Source of the DNA: Rattus norvegicus
Lineage: Eukaryota > Chordata > Mammalia > Rodentia > Muridae
Reading direction: 5' to 3'
Length of the DNA: 64,000 bases
NCBI RefSeq assembly: GCF_036323735.1
Contig: NC_086026.1
Location: 73,871,039-73,935,038 of the forward strand
Below, in pieces: positions 34,452 to 46,890 of this stretch (position 1 is its first letter; the number at the start of each line of letters is the position of its first letter). Below the pieces are notes generated by a model. It made no database searches and was not told where the DNA came from. It saw only the letters and a list, made by a program, of their open reading frames with translations. Both the position numbers and the translations under genes were made by a program.

Positions 34452-35083
34452 CCAGGCCAGGAACTGCCTTCCTGTGTGGGAGAAGTAGCTTCTTGTGAGG
34501 CCGGCTTACCCATTACAGGCTTTTGACAAAGTAGAATGACCTTAGCTTAACACATTCCCAAATATCACAGATTTCCCATGAGGCCATCATTGTCGTTTGT
34601 CATGAGGTGAGAATTTTAAAGATTTGGGAGGGTTGTCCAGGCTGCGGCTGAAGGACTAGGCTCCCAACCCGGCCTGGGATTCTGTGCGAAGCAGGCTGAA
34701 GGGACTCCAGCCTTTCTGTTCTCCACAGAGGAGGAGACAAGGGCAGCCCTGTAGTGTGTAGAGGAACAGAGAGCTCAGCCTTCAAGGTCGCGTTTCCTCT
34801 GTTTCTAACAGCCATTTTGGACCTGCAGCCATTTTGAACCTGCCGCAATGCCAGTCATGGGGGTCTTCCTTATCAATGCCCCCCTTTGACTCCTCTCCTA
34901 AGGACTCAGTCCTCACACCAGCCCCTCCTGTCTCCCTCTTTCAGAAATGCTCTGAAAGGCCAGAGAGCCACCAGAGAGAACTGGTACGAGGCATTAGGGT
35001 GGGGCCTGGTGGCTTTGCAGTTTGAGTGAACTGGTTTGAATCCTGTTTCTGGCAGTCCTGCTCCTGGGATAATGTATTTTTTA

Positions 35084-35190
35084 TTAGCCTATATGAATTG
35101 TACAGAATAACAGGTCTTATTATGACATTTTCATATAGGAGTCTAATATACCTCAATCATAGCCCCCCCCCCACCTCTCATTTCCCCTTC
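35084..35190. mobile_element. Possible LINE-1 3'-end fragment
   Basis: GTACAGAATAACAGGTCTTA, TTATGACATTTTCATATAGG and a C-run followed by ACCTCTCATTTCCCC resemble the 3' region of old rodent L1 elements as I remember it. Confidence 0.35.
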
Positions 35191-35194
35191 TTGT

Positions 35195-35290
35195 CTGACC
35201 CTGACATTTATTAGCTGTGTGACCGAAAGCAAGTCATTAACCTCTCTGAGTATCAATTTCTCATCCATAAAGCAGAGGGTGGTGGGTGGA
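35195..35290 (+). mobile_element. MIR relic
   Basis: TTAGCTGTGTGACCGAAAGC, AAGTCATTAACCTCTCTGAG and CTCATCCATAAAGCAGAGG are MIR core landmarks. Confidence 0.75.
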
Positions 35291-36061
35291 GGGGAACATA
35301 AAATACGAATGGAAGCTCTAAAAGACAAATGAAAGAAATGGGATTAATGGAGCGTGATAGTGGGGCGTGACAGTGGCCCCGACTCAGGAGGCTACTGGGA
35401 GAATCTTGCCTATAAATTTCTGGCCCAGACCCAGGTCTCAAAAATTTTGTCACCATAAGGACTAGAACCCAAGTCTTTCTCTGGCTCTCAGAGCCCAATA
35501 GGACTCCAGCTTCTTCCTCGGCAGTCTGAGGGCAGGATTACAGTTTGCCGAGGACCAGCACGCCCCCTGCAGGAGGCTTGAGGAACTTCATATGGAAAAT
35601 GCTATCAGACCCAAGGAGCCCTCTTGCAGCCTTTCCAACTCAGGGGTTAGGCAAACCCCCAGGCTGGCAGTTGACACCAAAACTGTCAGAGCTCCATTCT
35701 TAACCAGGTCCCTAGGGTTTCCCAGAGTCCAGGACCTGGTGTTTTTAAGGACCCCAGAGGATGCCTACCCCTGTGACCCTCTACAATGTCACCCCATCAG
35801 CCTTCTCGGCAGCCCTCGTATCTGGAAACGATTGGGAAGTCAGCAGGTTTCTCCAGCACTGCTTGGGTAATACATTCTGCACCACGGCGGCCTACATCCC
35901 ACCATCGATTTTTCTTTATTGCGTTCTTTCATATTCGAAGCCGCCATGCATTTTAAAGTAATTATTGAATGGCATCCTCGATAGAGCTTAACACAAATAT
36001 CATTCTAAACGGGATGGATTGATTTTCAATCCTTTCAAGTGGCTCTCTCCCTCGTGCCTAG

Positions 36062-36162
36062 GATCAGCTATAAGACGGCATATAGGCGCGGCCTCCGGAC
36101 CATGTACCGGCGGAGGTCCCAATGCTGCCCTGGCTACTATGAGAATGGAGACTTCTGCATTC
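36062..36162 (+). CDS. Megf11: MEGF11, third coding exon: end of EMI domain
   Basis: This 101-bp exon has its acceptor AG at 36060-36061, after a pyrimidine-rich run, and its donor gtaagt at 36163. It completes codon 67 (Arg), encodes residues 68-100, and leaves one base (C) of codon 101, which would be Pro in the known protein. The exon is rich in basic residues (KTAYRRGLRTMYRRRS) and then carries the EMI signature QCCPGYY with C88 and C89, followed by C99. That gives six EMI cysteines across the three exons (28, 54, 63, 88, 89, 99), as expected for the family. Residue 95 is Asn, where I recall Ser in human. The next exon should open with the cysteine-rich start of the first EGF-like repeat. 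I did not find it before the window ends, so the gene is partial here: about 100 residues of a protein of roughly 1,050. Confidence 0.95.
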
Positions 36163-37479
36163 GTAAGTAGGGGCCTTTGTGGGGGAGTGGAGGGAGCCCT
36201 TCAGCCCACCCCAGGGCTTTGGAAATCCTTGCATGGTATCAGTGCTTAGAAGGGACTCTGAGCTTGGTGCAAAAAAAAAAATGGGTTTTGGCCTCAAATC
36301 AACCCACCTCCCACTGGTACCAGGGCAGGCGGAAGCGGACAGTTCTAGATCCTGAAGAGAGTAGGGGAGAAGCAGATCCTTCTGAAATGGACCCTATGAA
36401 GGAGAGAAGGAATCCCAAGTGCCTGGTGCATGCTGAGCTGTCTGGATGCATGAAAGAACTTTGCTGGAGAGAGGGAGATGATGGATGGGAGGGTAGAAGG
36501 GTTGATGGAAGGAAGCAGAAGACAGAGGAAGGAAGGCAGGGAGACTGCATGGCTGGATGGGTAAACCACAGCTCCTATGAGGGGATGGCCTGAGTAGGTT
36601 GGAGCATGAGGAGTGGTTCCAGGAGATAAAGGGACCACTGGAGAGAGTCATGAAAGATGACCGTCACTTTTCCTTTGTTTGATTATAGCTGCTCAGAGAA
36701 TGGGAGGAATAGTGTTAGCAGGAAAATAAGAGTTGAGTTGCTGATGGTCATAGGCACCCAGATAGGGGACACCCAGACGTGAGGACTCTGGCCCAGCTTA
36801 CTGGCCATGTGGCTCTGGGCCAGCTTCTTCACTTTCCTATGATGATGACCATGGGGGTCTCTTAGAGTCACATCTGACCAGTGGGATGGGACATGAAGGA
36901 CTCTCCAGGAAGATATTTGGATATTTTCTCAACTGGAGGGGGTCATGAGAGCTGGGAAGTACCCTTAAAATGGGTTTTAGGGAGCCTACTTACAAAGTTC
37001 TTGTTCTGCATTCAAGAGTGATGACCCTTGTTTGGATTCTTCAACTGGGGCAGGTGAGCCTGCTGGGGTTGGGTATGGTCTAATGGTTCCTCTCCTGGAG
37101 TTACATTGTTACTCATGATGGAGAAACTCAATTCTAATCACCCTACAGGATGAGGGGAAGATGCGCTACAAGTCAGCTTAGCAGTGATGGTGCTCCAGGA
37201 GAAATATAAAGAAAGGGCACACTAACCAGATCCCTGAGGGCCAAGCTGGGGATGAGGCCTTGGCCAGGACCCGAGCTTGTATGGGGTACAATGGGGTGTG
37301 CTAGCAGAGGTGAGGTCAGCATTGAAGACTGCTGCTCTGCTCACACAGAGGAGAGCCAGCCAGGCATGACAAAGACTCAGCAAGCCTGTGATACGTCAGC
37401 GGTGCTGTGGAACAAGCCCGGTTTGAGACTTGTTCCGTCATGTCCGGCTTCTTCCTTTATTGTCACAGAGTCCAGCATC

Positions 37480-37645
37480 CAAGATGTGCTGGGCACTATT
37501 TTGACTGTGTCCCATTCCTTGTCAAACAGCAGTTCTGCAAGATAGGTGCCATTGTTCCTTTCGTTTCACAGGTAGGGAAACTGAGTCAGAGGATGTAAGC
37601 AATTTGGTCAAGATCACATGGTGGGGAAGTGGCAGGGCATGGCCT
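37480..37645 (+). mobile_element. Old mammalian-wide repeat (L2/MIR type)
   Basis: GTGCTGGGCACTATTTTGAC is followed by CACAGGTAGGGAAACTGAGT and TCAAGATCACATGG, the usual order in these relics. Confidence 0.65.
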
Positions 37646-37924
37646 TGAGTCCAGGCTGTCTTGCTCCCAGGGCTGTGTAGTTAAGCAGCTTAGACAGACC
37701 TATTCTTGCTCATCAATCCGTGTGAGATTTTACTTTTTACCTCCGTTTGCAAACCTATATAATGGGGCCAGCATGAGCTGCATCCCTAGACACAATGGGG
37801 CCTTTGCAGATGTTGGTTCCCTTCTCTGTGGCTTTTGTTCTTCCTGTTTTGTTTTTCTAGTCCTGACTTTGACTTTAATCGCCCAAGGGGGCCTGTAAAC
37901 ATTTCCCTGGGAATGTACACTGTG

Positions 37925-38320
37925 CATGTTAGTCAGGGTTCTCTGGAGGAACAGAGTCAATAGAATGAATGTGTATTAAGAGAGGACTTATTAGATCGGG
38001 TTGCATAATATCGTCCCAGAAGTCTGACAATGGCCATCTCATACCAGAGAAGTTGAGAACCCAGTAGTTGCTGAGTCCAGGGGGCTAGCATCTCAGCAGT
38101 CTCAACCCAGTGCTGAAGGCCTGGGGATTCCTAAAGAGATGCTGCTCTCTAGTCCCTCTTAGAAGCCCAAAGAAGCCGGTTCCATCAGCACAGGAATCAG
38201 CAGTGGCTGGAGCAGGGGACGTGAACTCACCAGCAAGACTGAGGGCCAAGCCAAGCAACAAAGCAAAGCTCTGTCTCTGTCTCTCTTTGTCTCTGTCTGT
38301 CTGTCTCTCTGCCCCTCCCA

Positions 38321-38359
<39 letters not shown>

Positions 38360-38515
38360 TGTGTGCCCAGAGTTCCTCCTTCTATAAGAGCCTATGTCAC
38401 ACTTGATTAGGTCCTCCCTAAATGACCTCTATAAGACCCTGTCTTCTAATAAGGTCATGTCTGAGGAACTGAGGACCAAGACAGGAATGTTGAAGGGACA
38501 CCATGAAGCCAATAG
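37925..38515 (+). mobile_element. Rodent interspersed repeat, different unnamed family, with TCTG/TG tracts
   Basis: GTTAGTCAGGGTTCTCTGGA opens a repeat familiar from rodent introns. It continues past a TCTG run (38267-38312) and a TG microsatellite (38324-38359) to TCCTCCCTAAATGACCTC. Boundaries are approximate. Confidence 0.55.
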
Positions 38516-40221
38516 CACAGCCAGCAGCCTCTTTCTGCTCGTGGAGATGGGAAGAGTTGGGGGGCAGCCATCTCTACACAGGCTCTGTCACCTGTCTAAG
38601 AGGGAATGCAGACTCCGGGCAGGGAGAACTTGTGAGGGGGAGACCTGGCAGTGGTACGGTGAGGACTGTATCCAGCCCTGATGTGTGCTCTGGGCAGGGA
38701 AGGGAAAGCCACTGTGATCCTCAGTTAACCTTCTTAGAGCCTTGATTCGCACAGGCAGAAGGATAGTGTCCAGGAGACAAAGCTTTGGTGACTTCTGCCA
38801 CTTACTTGCTGTGCAGTCTTGGGCAAGCCCCTAGCCCTGTCTGAGCCTTCCTGTGGGTGGAAAGAGGAAGAGACGACATGGTGACCGAGTGTTCAGGAGA
38901 GCAGAATACGGGTCTGAGAGGAGCGGTGTCTCTCCTTTGTCCCCTTTCCTCCACCCAGAGCTGCCACTCTTGTCTGGAGCTTCGCACCAGAGCGTCTCAC
39001 CTCCGCTTTCCTGGGTCACACCCTGTCCTTCCCGTGGTCTGCACACGCGGCTGAGTGCCCCTTTGGTTGCCAGGTATCAAAGATTCTCCAAAGATCACAG
39101 GGCACAAGCGTCTTTCTTCCTCTACTTGAAACAGTCTTGGTGTCTCTGCCTGCGTGGAGCTACTTTTATATCTCTGCCAAGCAAGCTGTCACCTGAGACA
39201 GTTGTGGTGCTGGGGGCGGTGGGGGGGAGCTCGGCTCTTTAAAAACACTGGCTGGGCATCGGACTGGATGCTCGGGGTTATGCTGCAGTAACACAAAGCA
39301 CTGGAGTCCCAGAGGCTTCAAACAGCAATGTTTGGCTTCTTGTTCGTGTCTTCTGTCTGCCTGGGCTCTGAGGCCAGCTCCTTGCCAACATCAAACCTTG
39401 CCTGGTGCCACATTCTCACTGGAATGCTGTGAGATTCCAGGGCACAGAGAAGTGGACTCTGGTTAATCTAGGAGCCAAGGACATTTACTGAGCACCACCG
39501 AAGCGTCCCAGAATCCTATAGTGTGCCTCAGTTTACCCAGCAATATTGTTGCAGCACCTGTTAACTTAAAACAGCCTCTGCATGCTCTCTCTCTGAGGTA
39601 AGTGGCTTCAAGTTGGCTCCTCGGCACATCTGGAGGTCTATTTGCCTAGCAGACTGCATACCTGAGCCCCTGACAAGTTCCCTGGTGCTGCGGCTGCTGC
39701 CCCTGGGGACCTCCTGTGGAGAACTCCGGGTGCCATTCTGAGAAGGGGTGAGTTCCCCATGCTCTTGTACCTACACCTTCAGTCTGAGTTGTCTAGAGGC
39801 CCAGTAGGTGCCTCCCAGATGCCTCTCTTTAACAATCAGGAGTGGCCCAGTTGGTTACTGTTGGCCCCCAGCCCCTGGTCTTCCATTTCTGAGTCAATTT
39901 TCTTTCAAGGCGGGGAGCTACATCCCCCAAACATCCAGGAGGTGTCTTCTGGCACACCAGGGGCCTTGAGGACCACCGGTCTGCCTCCTGCTCTGTGCTT
40001 TGCATGGTAATCCACAAGTCAAAGAACTGAGCAGAAACTCCAGGCAGGTATGTGGCTAACAGCAGGCAGGGCTGTACAGAATCGGGGTGGAGGGCATGAG
40101 GGGCCGTGCTGGCTGAGATGCTAAGGGGAAGCAGCAGGGAGAAGCTTGGGAGACAGGATGCACGGAGGGTATGTGTGTTGGGGAGACTAATTGCAGTCCA
40201 GTGAGCTCGCTGTCCTAGAAC

Positions 40222-40340
40222 TGTGACTTGGGGCTTGTTATTTCATTACTGTGTTGCTAGCCTTCGTTTATTCTCAGTGCTAGGGATTGAACCCAGGGCT
40301 TGCCAGGTAAGGGCTCTACCACTGAGCAGCACCCGCATTG
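40222..40340 (-). mobile_element. ID/B4-like SINE fragment
   Basis: GTGCTAGGGATTGAACCCAG, GGCTTGCCAGGTAAGGGCTC and TACCACTGAGCAGC are the antisense ID-type head. Confidence 0.65.
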
Positions 40341-40657
40341 CAGGCGTGCTGTGCAATCAGTTACCACTTACGTGTAGCACATGTCCTCAAAGCAACTTGC
40401 TTGTCATCCGATGTCTCATTCTCCTCCCCACTTCTTCCCTAAGGATTTTTATTCTTTCTAGGAGGTCCTAGTTTTTTTTCTTCTGGAAACTGAGTCTGTC
40501 CTGGCTTGGATGGTGGCTTAGCAGTTGTGACACCAAGTTTTAGTCCTTCTAGGGTTTATGGTTCACTGTGTTCTGGATTTAATACTGCAACATTTTGAAA
40601 TGAGGATATGTCTGTGTTTGGGGCTATTCTTTTAAAATTAATATTTTATTTTGTCAT

Positions 40658-41052
40658 ATTCTGTGTGTGTGTATCTGTCTGTGTGTCTGTGTGTATGTGT
40701 GTATGTGTGTACATGTATGTACATGTGTATGTGTGTGTCTGTCTGTGTGTATGTGTGTGTGTCTGTCTGTGTGTATGTGTGTGTGTCTGTGTGTGTGTCT
40801 CTTTTGTGTTTATATTTGTGTGTGTGTCTGTGTCTATCTGTTTGAGTCTGTCTTCGTGTGTGTGTGTCTGTCTGTCTGTGTATCTATCTGTGTGTATGTG
40901 TCTGTCTGTCTCTGTGTGTATGTGTGTCTGTCTGTCTGTCTCTGTGTATGTGTGTGTGTCTGTCTGTGTGTGTGTATGTGTGTCTGCGTGTATATGTGTG
41001 TATGTGTCTGTCTGTCTCTGTGTGAATGTGTGTCTGTCTGTCTGACTTTGTA

Positions 41053-41102
<50 letters not shown>

Positions 41103-41108
41103 TGTGTG
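40658..41108. repeat. TG/TCTG/TATG complex microsatellite, about 450 bp
   Basis: Mixed TGTG, TCTG and TATG units end in a purer TG run at about 41050-41108. Confidence 0.97.
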
Positions 41109-41252
41109 CCCGCCCTTGGAGGCCAGGAGAGGGCATCAAATCCCTTGAGCTAGAGTGACAGGTCGTTGTGGTCTACCTAACCTGGGTACTGGGACCTGAA
41201 CTTGTGTCCTCTGGAAAAGCAGCGTGCCCTGAGCCATTTCTCTAGTCCTGGA
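41109..41252 (-). mobile_element. B3 SINE whose tail is the TG tract
   Basis: Read on the - strand, the head (GAGAAATGGCTCAGGGCACG) and box (AAGTTCAGGTCCCAGTACCC) are followed by GCCCTCTCCTGGCCTCCAAG and then by CA repeats. The adjoining TG tract is therefore the expanded tail of the element. Confidence 0.8.
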
Positions 41253-41818
41253 GTCACTCTTCTTTGCATCTTTTACTTCTCAGAGGCGTGCATCTTCAAG
41301 GTAAGATCCATGCCCTTCAGCAGTCTGGAATGTTCCCAGCCATGGCTCCTTAACAGTCCTTCCTCCATTCCCCCTTACAGTCCCAGGGTGTCAGGGCCTC
41401 TCACCCCCTCCCCTCCTCTGTCTTCAAATCTTTATGTTTAACCCTTATCTCCAGTGTCTTGTCTTGAACGAGTACCTCAGACCCATTGTTTAGATCCTAC
41501 GGCTCAGCTAATTAACCTGTCTGCCGAGGTCTGAATTTCAGTTGCTTACGGTTCATTCCTAGGGGTTTACGGAAGCCGTTTCAGAAATACAAGCTTGTTT
41601 TTCTGCAGGTCCTTTCTCACGACCAATTCTGTTCCTGTGTTTATGGCTTTAGTTATTCTAAACATATGTCTTTTATGGCTTTTTCTAGATGCTTCTGGCT
41701 TGAGCTTTTAGTTCTATTAGTTCAAATCTTTGGAGTAACCATTCTGCTTGTGACACCTGCTGAGTGGCCAAGATAGCAGTGTCTTCTCTTAGAGGGAGTC
41801 ACTTTTTAAATATAAAGT

Positions 41819-42206
41819 GGTGTGTGTGTGTGTGTGTGTGTGTGTGTGGTCTATGTTTGCAGGTATGTGCATAAGCACATGTGTGTACACATGAGTATGT
41901 ATGTGAATCGAGATCAGAGGTCAATATTGGGTTTCTTTTTTCTTTCTTTCTTTCTTTTTTTTTTTTTTAGTTACTCTCTACGGTATTTTTTGAGACAGAG
42001 TCTCTCACTGAGCCTGAAGCTCATCCATTTGGCTAGACTGGCCACGGCCAGTGGGCTCCAGTATGCTTCCTGTCTTTACCTCCTTAGGGGAGGATTGTGG
42101 GTGTGTACTGTGTACCTGACTTTTCCATGGGCTCTGGAGATCCGAACTCAGGTCCTCATGCTTGTGCGGCAAGTCCATTACCCACTGAGCCATGGCCTCA
42201 GCCCTT
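41819..42206 (-). mobile_element. (TG)n plus B3-type composite SINE
   Basis: TG at 41819-41848, GATCAGAGGTCAATATTGGG, a T-run (41942-41970), TTTTTTGAGACAGAGTCTCT, and the antisense head GATCCGAACTCAGGTCCTCA / CACTGAGCCATGGCCTCAGC occur in order. Confidence 0.7.
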
Positions 42207-43439
42207 AGCTATCGGACCTTCAGCTCCTTCCCTCCTGCACCTTGCTGGTACAGGGGCCCTCTCTGTCACTGCCTTTGCACTTTCCCATGGAAAACTAATT
42301 GTCTTCACTGTCCTGAGACCACCCTCTGGTCTGACGGCTTGAGCTGGGATTTCTGTGTGTAGTGAAGTTATGCGTTGCTGGGTTTTCTTTGCTTTTTTCT
42401 TTTTCTCCTCTGTTTAATTGGTGTGAAATTCACATGACAGGAAATGCATTGTTTCAAAGCACACAGTTTGGGGGCATTTGCACAGTGTGGTGCAGGTATC
42501 ATTGCTGGCTGGTCTCAGCACATTGCTAATCTCCACCCCCCAACCCCAAGAAGCTGTACTCCCAGAAGCACTCACTCCCAGCCCCTCCCCTGGCTTCTTT
42601 ACATAGGAGACTCCACCCCCTTCAGGCCCAGGACAGATCACCTTGTTTTACCCCCAGGTTGGTAGGCAGCTTATCCAAGTTCCCCTGAGTGGAGCTGGAA
42701 GCTCCTGAGGCCAACTCTGCCTCGCGTGGGCGTTAAACCCTTGGCTCCTGACATGGGCTGGAGACTAGGAGGTGGGTTGATGGCTGGGTCTGAGGTTCCC
42801 TGTGCTGACTTGGTACCAGCTCTTGACCTTACCTTTTTCCTGTAAAGTCTCCTTGCTCTCACACTTGGAATTTCCCTTTCTCTCAGAGCTCAGCTGTATT
42901 TCAATAAACATTTTACTGTATTTGGGGAGAGACTTCAGTATTTTGGTCAGAGGACATTTGTAGCGTGATGAGCCTCCATCAGCCCTTGCCCCTCCGCCAC
43001 TTGGGGCTGCATCTGTTTTACCATGAGTGGTGAAGTAGAGGCCTTGTGCAGGCCATGTGACATTCAGTACTTGCGTGGGTCAGCCACTGACTTCCAGCAG
43101 TAATAATGACCATAGTGGTGTGAGGTCGTGGTTTACTCTCTATGCTTACACACGGTCTAGTCTGTGCTTGCTCAGCCAAACTGCAGAAGCAAGCTGTGTC
43201 ATTGCCCTACAGAAGACAAACTGGAGGTTCGCAGAGGCCATTGGCATGGGCAGTATCCACATAGAAGAGCAAGTGGGTGTAGCATTAAATCCTGTATCTT
43301 CTGGTTTTGGTGGATTTACTCTAGTTAGGAAGGATGGATGGCTAGAAGACAGAAGTAGGGTTTAACTGAGAGGGTAGTCAAGGAGGTCGAAAGAAGGCCT
43401 GGATTACACTGGGGTGGTCTTTAAAAATGTGCCCAAGTG

Positions 43440-43755
43440 AGGACTGGGCAGAGGACTCAGTGGATAAGAGGGTTTGCTGTGCAAGCGCAAGGACCTGAGT
43501 TCAAATCCCCAGAACACACGTAAAAAGCCAGGGACTGTTACACCTGCCTGTACCCCCAGTGCTGGTGAGATGGCCAAGACAAAAGAATTGCTGAGGGTTG
43601 CGGCCACCAGCCTAGCTCCAGATTCTGGGAAACAGAATGTATTCAAGGGAATAAGGAACAAGATGGAGAGTCAGAGCCAGACGCTTGACAGCCTCTTCTG
43701 GCCTCTGGATGTACACACCTGCACACATACATACCTGCGTACATACATACCACAC
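43440..43755 (+). mobile_element. B3 SINE, near full length
   Basis: The head ACTGGGCAGAGGACTCAGTG and box GACCTGAGTTCAAATCCCCA are followed by body and CTTCTGGCCTCTGGATGTAC, then a CA/TACA-rich tail. Confidence 0.85.
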
Positions 43756-43861
43756 ATATGTATATCATTACTCATGCACAGATAAATACATATAAATACA
43801 TTTCTAAACATTGCATGGTGGGTCCCAATAGATACCAGGGTAAGGTAGCAGATCTGGGGAG

Positions 43862-44381
43862 TCTGTGTGTATGTGTATCTGTGTGTGTGTATGTGTGTAT
43901 GATGTGTGTATGTGTGATGCGTGTGTATGTGTATCTGTGTGTATGTGTATGACGTGTGTAAGTGTGATGTGTGTGTATGTGTATCTGTGTGTATGTGTAT
44001 GATGTGTGTGTGTGATGTGTGTATGTGTATGTGTATCTGTGTGTGTATATGTATCTGTGTGTATCTGTGTGTATCTGTATGTGTATGTGTATGAGGTATG
44101 TATGTGTGATGTGTGTGTAAGTGTATCTGTGTGTATGTGTATGACGTGTGTATGTGTGATGTGTGTGTATGTGTATCTGTGTGTATGCGTATGATGTGTG
44201 TATGTGTGATGTGTGTATGTGTATCTGTGTGTATCTGTGTGTGTATGTGTGATGTGTGTGTATGTGTATCTGTGTGTATGTGTATGATGTGTGTATGTAT
44301 GATGTGTGTATGTGTATTTATACGTGTGTGTGTATGTGTGATGTGTGTGTATGTGTATTTATACGTGTGTGTGTGTGTGCA
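43862..44381. repeat. GT-rich minisatellite with about 50-bp units
   Basis: The marker GTATCT recurs at 43875, 43931, 43981, 44033, 44051, 44123, 44173, 44221 and 44266. Most spacings are 45-56 bp. Units contain TGTGTGTATGTGTATGATG variants. Confidence 0.92.
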
Positions 44382-45464
44382 AGCAGAGTCTAAGTTTAAG
44401 GGTCCTATCTAAAACTCAGAGGGCGAAGCACTCCTGGTGGCTCTGTGGGGCTCCTTGGGGAGTTGTGCCTGCAGCTGACACCAGGAGCAGTGCTGATGCC
44501 ACCCTCTTGGGTCACTAACACCTGGTGCTGAGCTTTGCTGCCTAGAGCCACATCCATCCATCTCCCGTGTGCCCATCTATCTAGTTGTCACATTGTTCTA
44601 CATCTTGTAGGCACTGCTGTGTCCTGGGGACATGGAGTAGTGGGAGAGAGGCTTCATATTATAAGAAGTGCACTTTCAGTGGGTAGGCCAGCGTGTCCCA
44701 CGGCAGGCAGTGGGGAAGGAGCTTCCTAACTGCCTCATTAGGTCTCTGCTGAGTGATCTGGGCTCTCAGATCATTCCAAAGATGTGTTAAAACTGCCAAG
44801 GGAGAGTTCTTGAACCCTTGTTGGTGATCGCCAGGTCTTCCTATGTCATTGAGCAAGGGAACTCATGTGAGGTACCCACGGTGCCTGCTGCTGGTCACTC
44901 CAGGTCCCCCTGGTGTGAGCACCTTGTGAGATTCTACTCTGGACATTGATTGTTTAGAAGTCATAGGCAGTTAAGGTCATGAGTTCCATATTTGCCCCAT
45001 CCTTCTTCTGGCCCCACAATCTCTGGGCCCCTCTGCCGCTCTTATCCCACTGCCTCTGATGCCCCCACCGTTCGTCTGTCTGTCCATTTAGCTTGGGAAT
45101 GAGTTCCAAAGCACAGGGATCAAGTCTTCTGCATGACTTGTCACCCGGGCTGGGCATCTGGTGCTGGCGAGTGTCGGATGAGTGTATGATGCGCTGTCTT
45201 AGGGAGACACAGCTCGAAGCCTGGGAAGGAAGGTCCAGGTAACTCAGATGCTGGGAAAAGATCGTTTAAACACCAGTCTGCAGAGAGCTCAAAGCTGAAC
45301 AGTGGCTTAGACAGTTTTAGAGCCATGTGTCTGGATCTCATCAAGGGACCCTGCTGTCCCCTGCCCAGCGGGCTCTGCCAGGAGAGTTGAGGGCATCAAT
45401 CTCTGCTCCTTGCTTGTCTCTGTTTTCTCTACCATGGCACTACCTGACTTGAAGATATATATGT

Positions 45465-45645
45465 CCTTGGGGCTGGTGGCATAGCTCTGGTGGTGGAGTG
45501 GTGGTGGCACAGGCCTGTAGTCCATCCAGCTCTTCAGGGGGTGGAGGTAGAGGCAGGAGGATCAGAAGCTTGAGGTCATTTTCAGCTATATAATAAGTAT
45601 GAGGCTAGCCTGGGGTACGTGAGATCCTATCACGGAAACAAACAG
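45465..45645 (+). mobile_element. B4-type SINE with internal deletion
   Basis: GGGGCTGGTGGCATAGCTCT passes quickly into the B1-like half (GGTAGAGGCAGGAGGATCAG, GAGGCTAGCCTGGGGTACGT). Confidence 0.75.
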
Positions 45646-46729
45646 AAAGGCAATAGCATCCCAAACAAAATATGTTTCAGAGTCTACAGAGGCTGGCAAA
45701 GTGCCAGCTCCCCACACCCCGAGTAGCCTGCCACTGCCCACTCATTCTTGGCTGGCCTCCTCCTTTGGTTTCTGACAACTCTCTACAAACCCCTGGGGCT
45801 GCCACCAAGTGCGGATCAGAGTCCTTTATCAGAAGCCCGTGCCCTACAGCTCATTTCCCTGGGATTCCTCCCATGGTGCACTGCAGCCTCCTTACCCCAT
45901 CCAGGTGTCTGATTTGCCCACCGTCTGTTGTCTCCTGCCTCCCCAGGCAGGACGCTCTGCAGATGGAAAGAGGCTGGCCAAGTGCTGCCCTCCCTCTGGG
46001 GCTTAGGAGAGTGGCCATTACCGGAGTTTTGCAGTCAATGGACGCATCGGTCCCTAAATCTCCTCTAATGCTTGCTCTTTGATTAAGGGAAGCTGAATGG
46101 CTTCAGGGAGAGTTGACAATGACAGCTCAGATCCTCCCTCTGCCTCCTGATGGGCACTTCAGTGTCTTTGAAGACCTGCCTCTGAAGGGCCTTGATCAGC
46201 TGTGTGGTGAGGGTGTGAGGGGATTGGTTTGGGGAGCCATGATAGCCTTTACCATGCTAGCCCACCAACACGGGAGGAGAGCCTGCGGGGAGGTCCCTTG
46301 TGTGGTCCACATCCCTCTGTGCCCACCTTGTCTGCACTCGGGAGTAGGGGTGAAAATATGTAACTTCAGATTTGGCAGGTTCACCCATAAATTAAAAGGA
46401 GTAGAGACTAGGAACTGCCCTGGAGTAAGGGGCGGGTGACCCCCAAATTACTGGATTATGAGGAAAAGGTAGCAGCTACTTTGAACCAGAATGAAGTACA
46501 GTAACTTCTCATAACTGCTAACCCAGGAGTATTGTAATATTCTAACAACCCACCCCGTTCTACATGACAAGTCCTAGCCTGAACCTGAGTCCCCGGAACA
46601 CTTGGATCCCTGGGGATGTCTGGACCTCTGAGGATAGGCAGCCTCCTCCAGGTCTGGCTGTGTGTGCCTATGTGCAGGGAGGAATAGGAGTCTGTCTAGC
46701 TAGAGGGGCTTCTGCAGGCAAGCTGAACC

Positions 46730-46890
46730 AGACTGCTTCCTACCGCCTGTGTGACTTTGGGCAAGTCATCTAACTTCTCTGAGTCTCCACTTACTTAGCC
46801 GTCAAACCAGGTCCTGATGGTGCTTTCCTGATGTGTACAGCTTGAAGAGAGTTCATGGGATGCCTGGCATGTGGTACCCGAGGGATGCAC
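46730..46890 (+). mobile_element. MIR relic
   Basis: CCGCCTGTGTGACTTTGGGC, AAGTCATCTAACTTCTCTGA and GATGCCTGGCATGTGG are MIR landmarks in the right order. Confidence 0.8.

Larger units (their letters stand above)
33495..36061 (+). other. Megf11: Megf11 intron between second and third coding exons
   Basis: This is a 2,567-bp phase 2 intron with gtaagt and AG ends. It holds a CA microsatellite (34402-34449), a possible LINE-1 3'-end fragment (35084-35190) and a MIR relic (35195-35290). The stretches 33495-34401, 34450-35083 and 35291-36000 show nothing recognisable beyond a weak B1/B4-type scrap near 35340-35460. Confidence 0.93.

Noticed and set aside
40608..41158. Cysteine/valine-rich open frames of up to 163 codons.
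   Set aside because: They are translations of TG/TCTG microsatellites. Similar frames at 15494-15988, 25031-25354 and 43862-44412 are rejected for the same reason.
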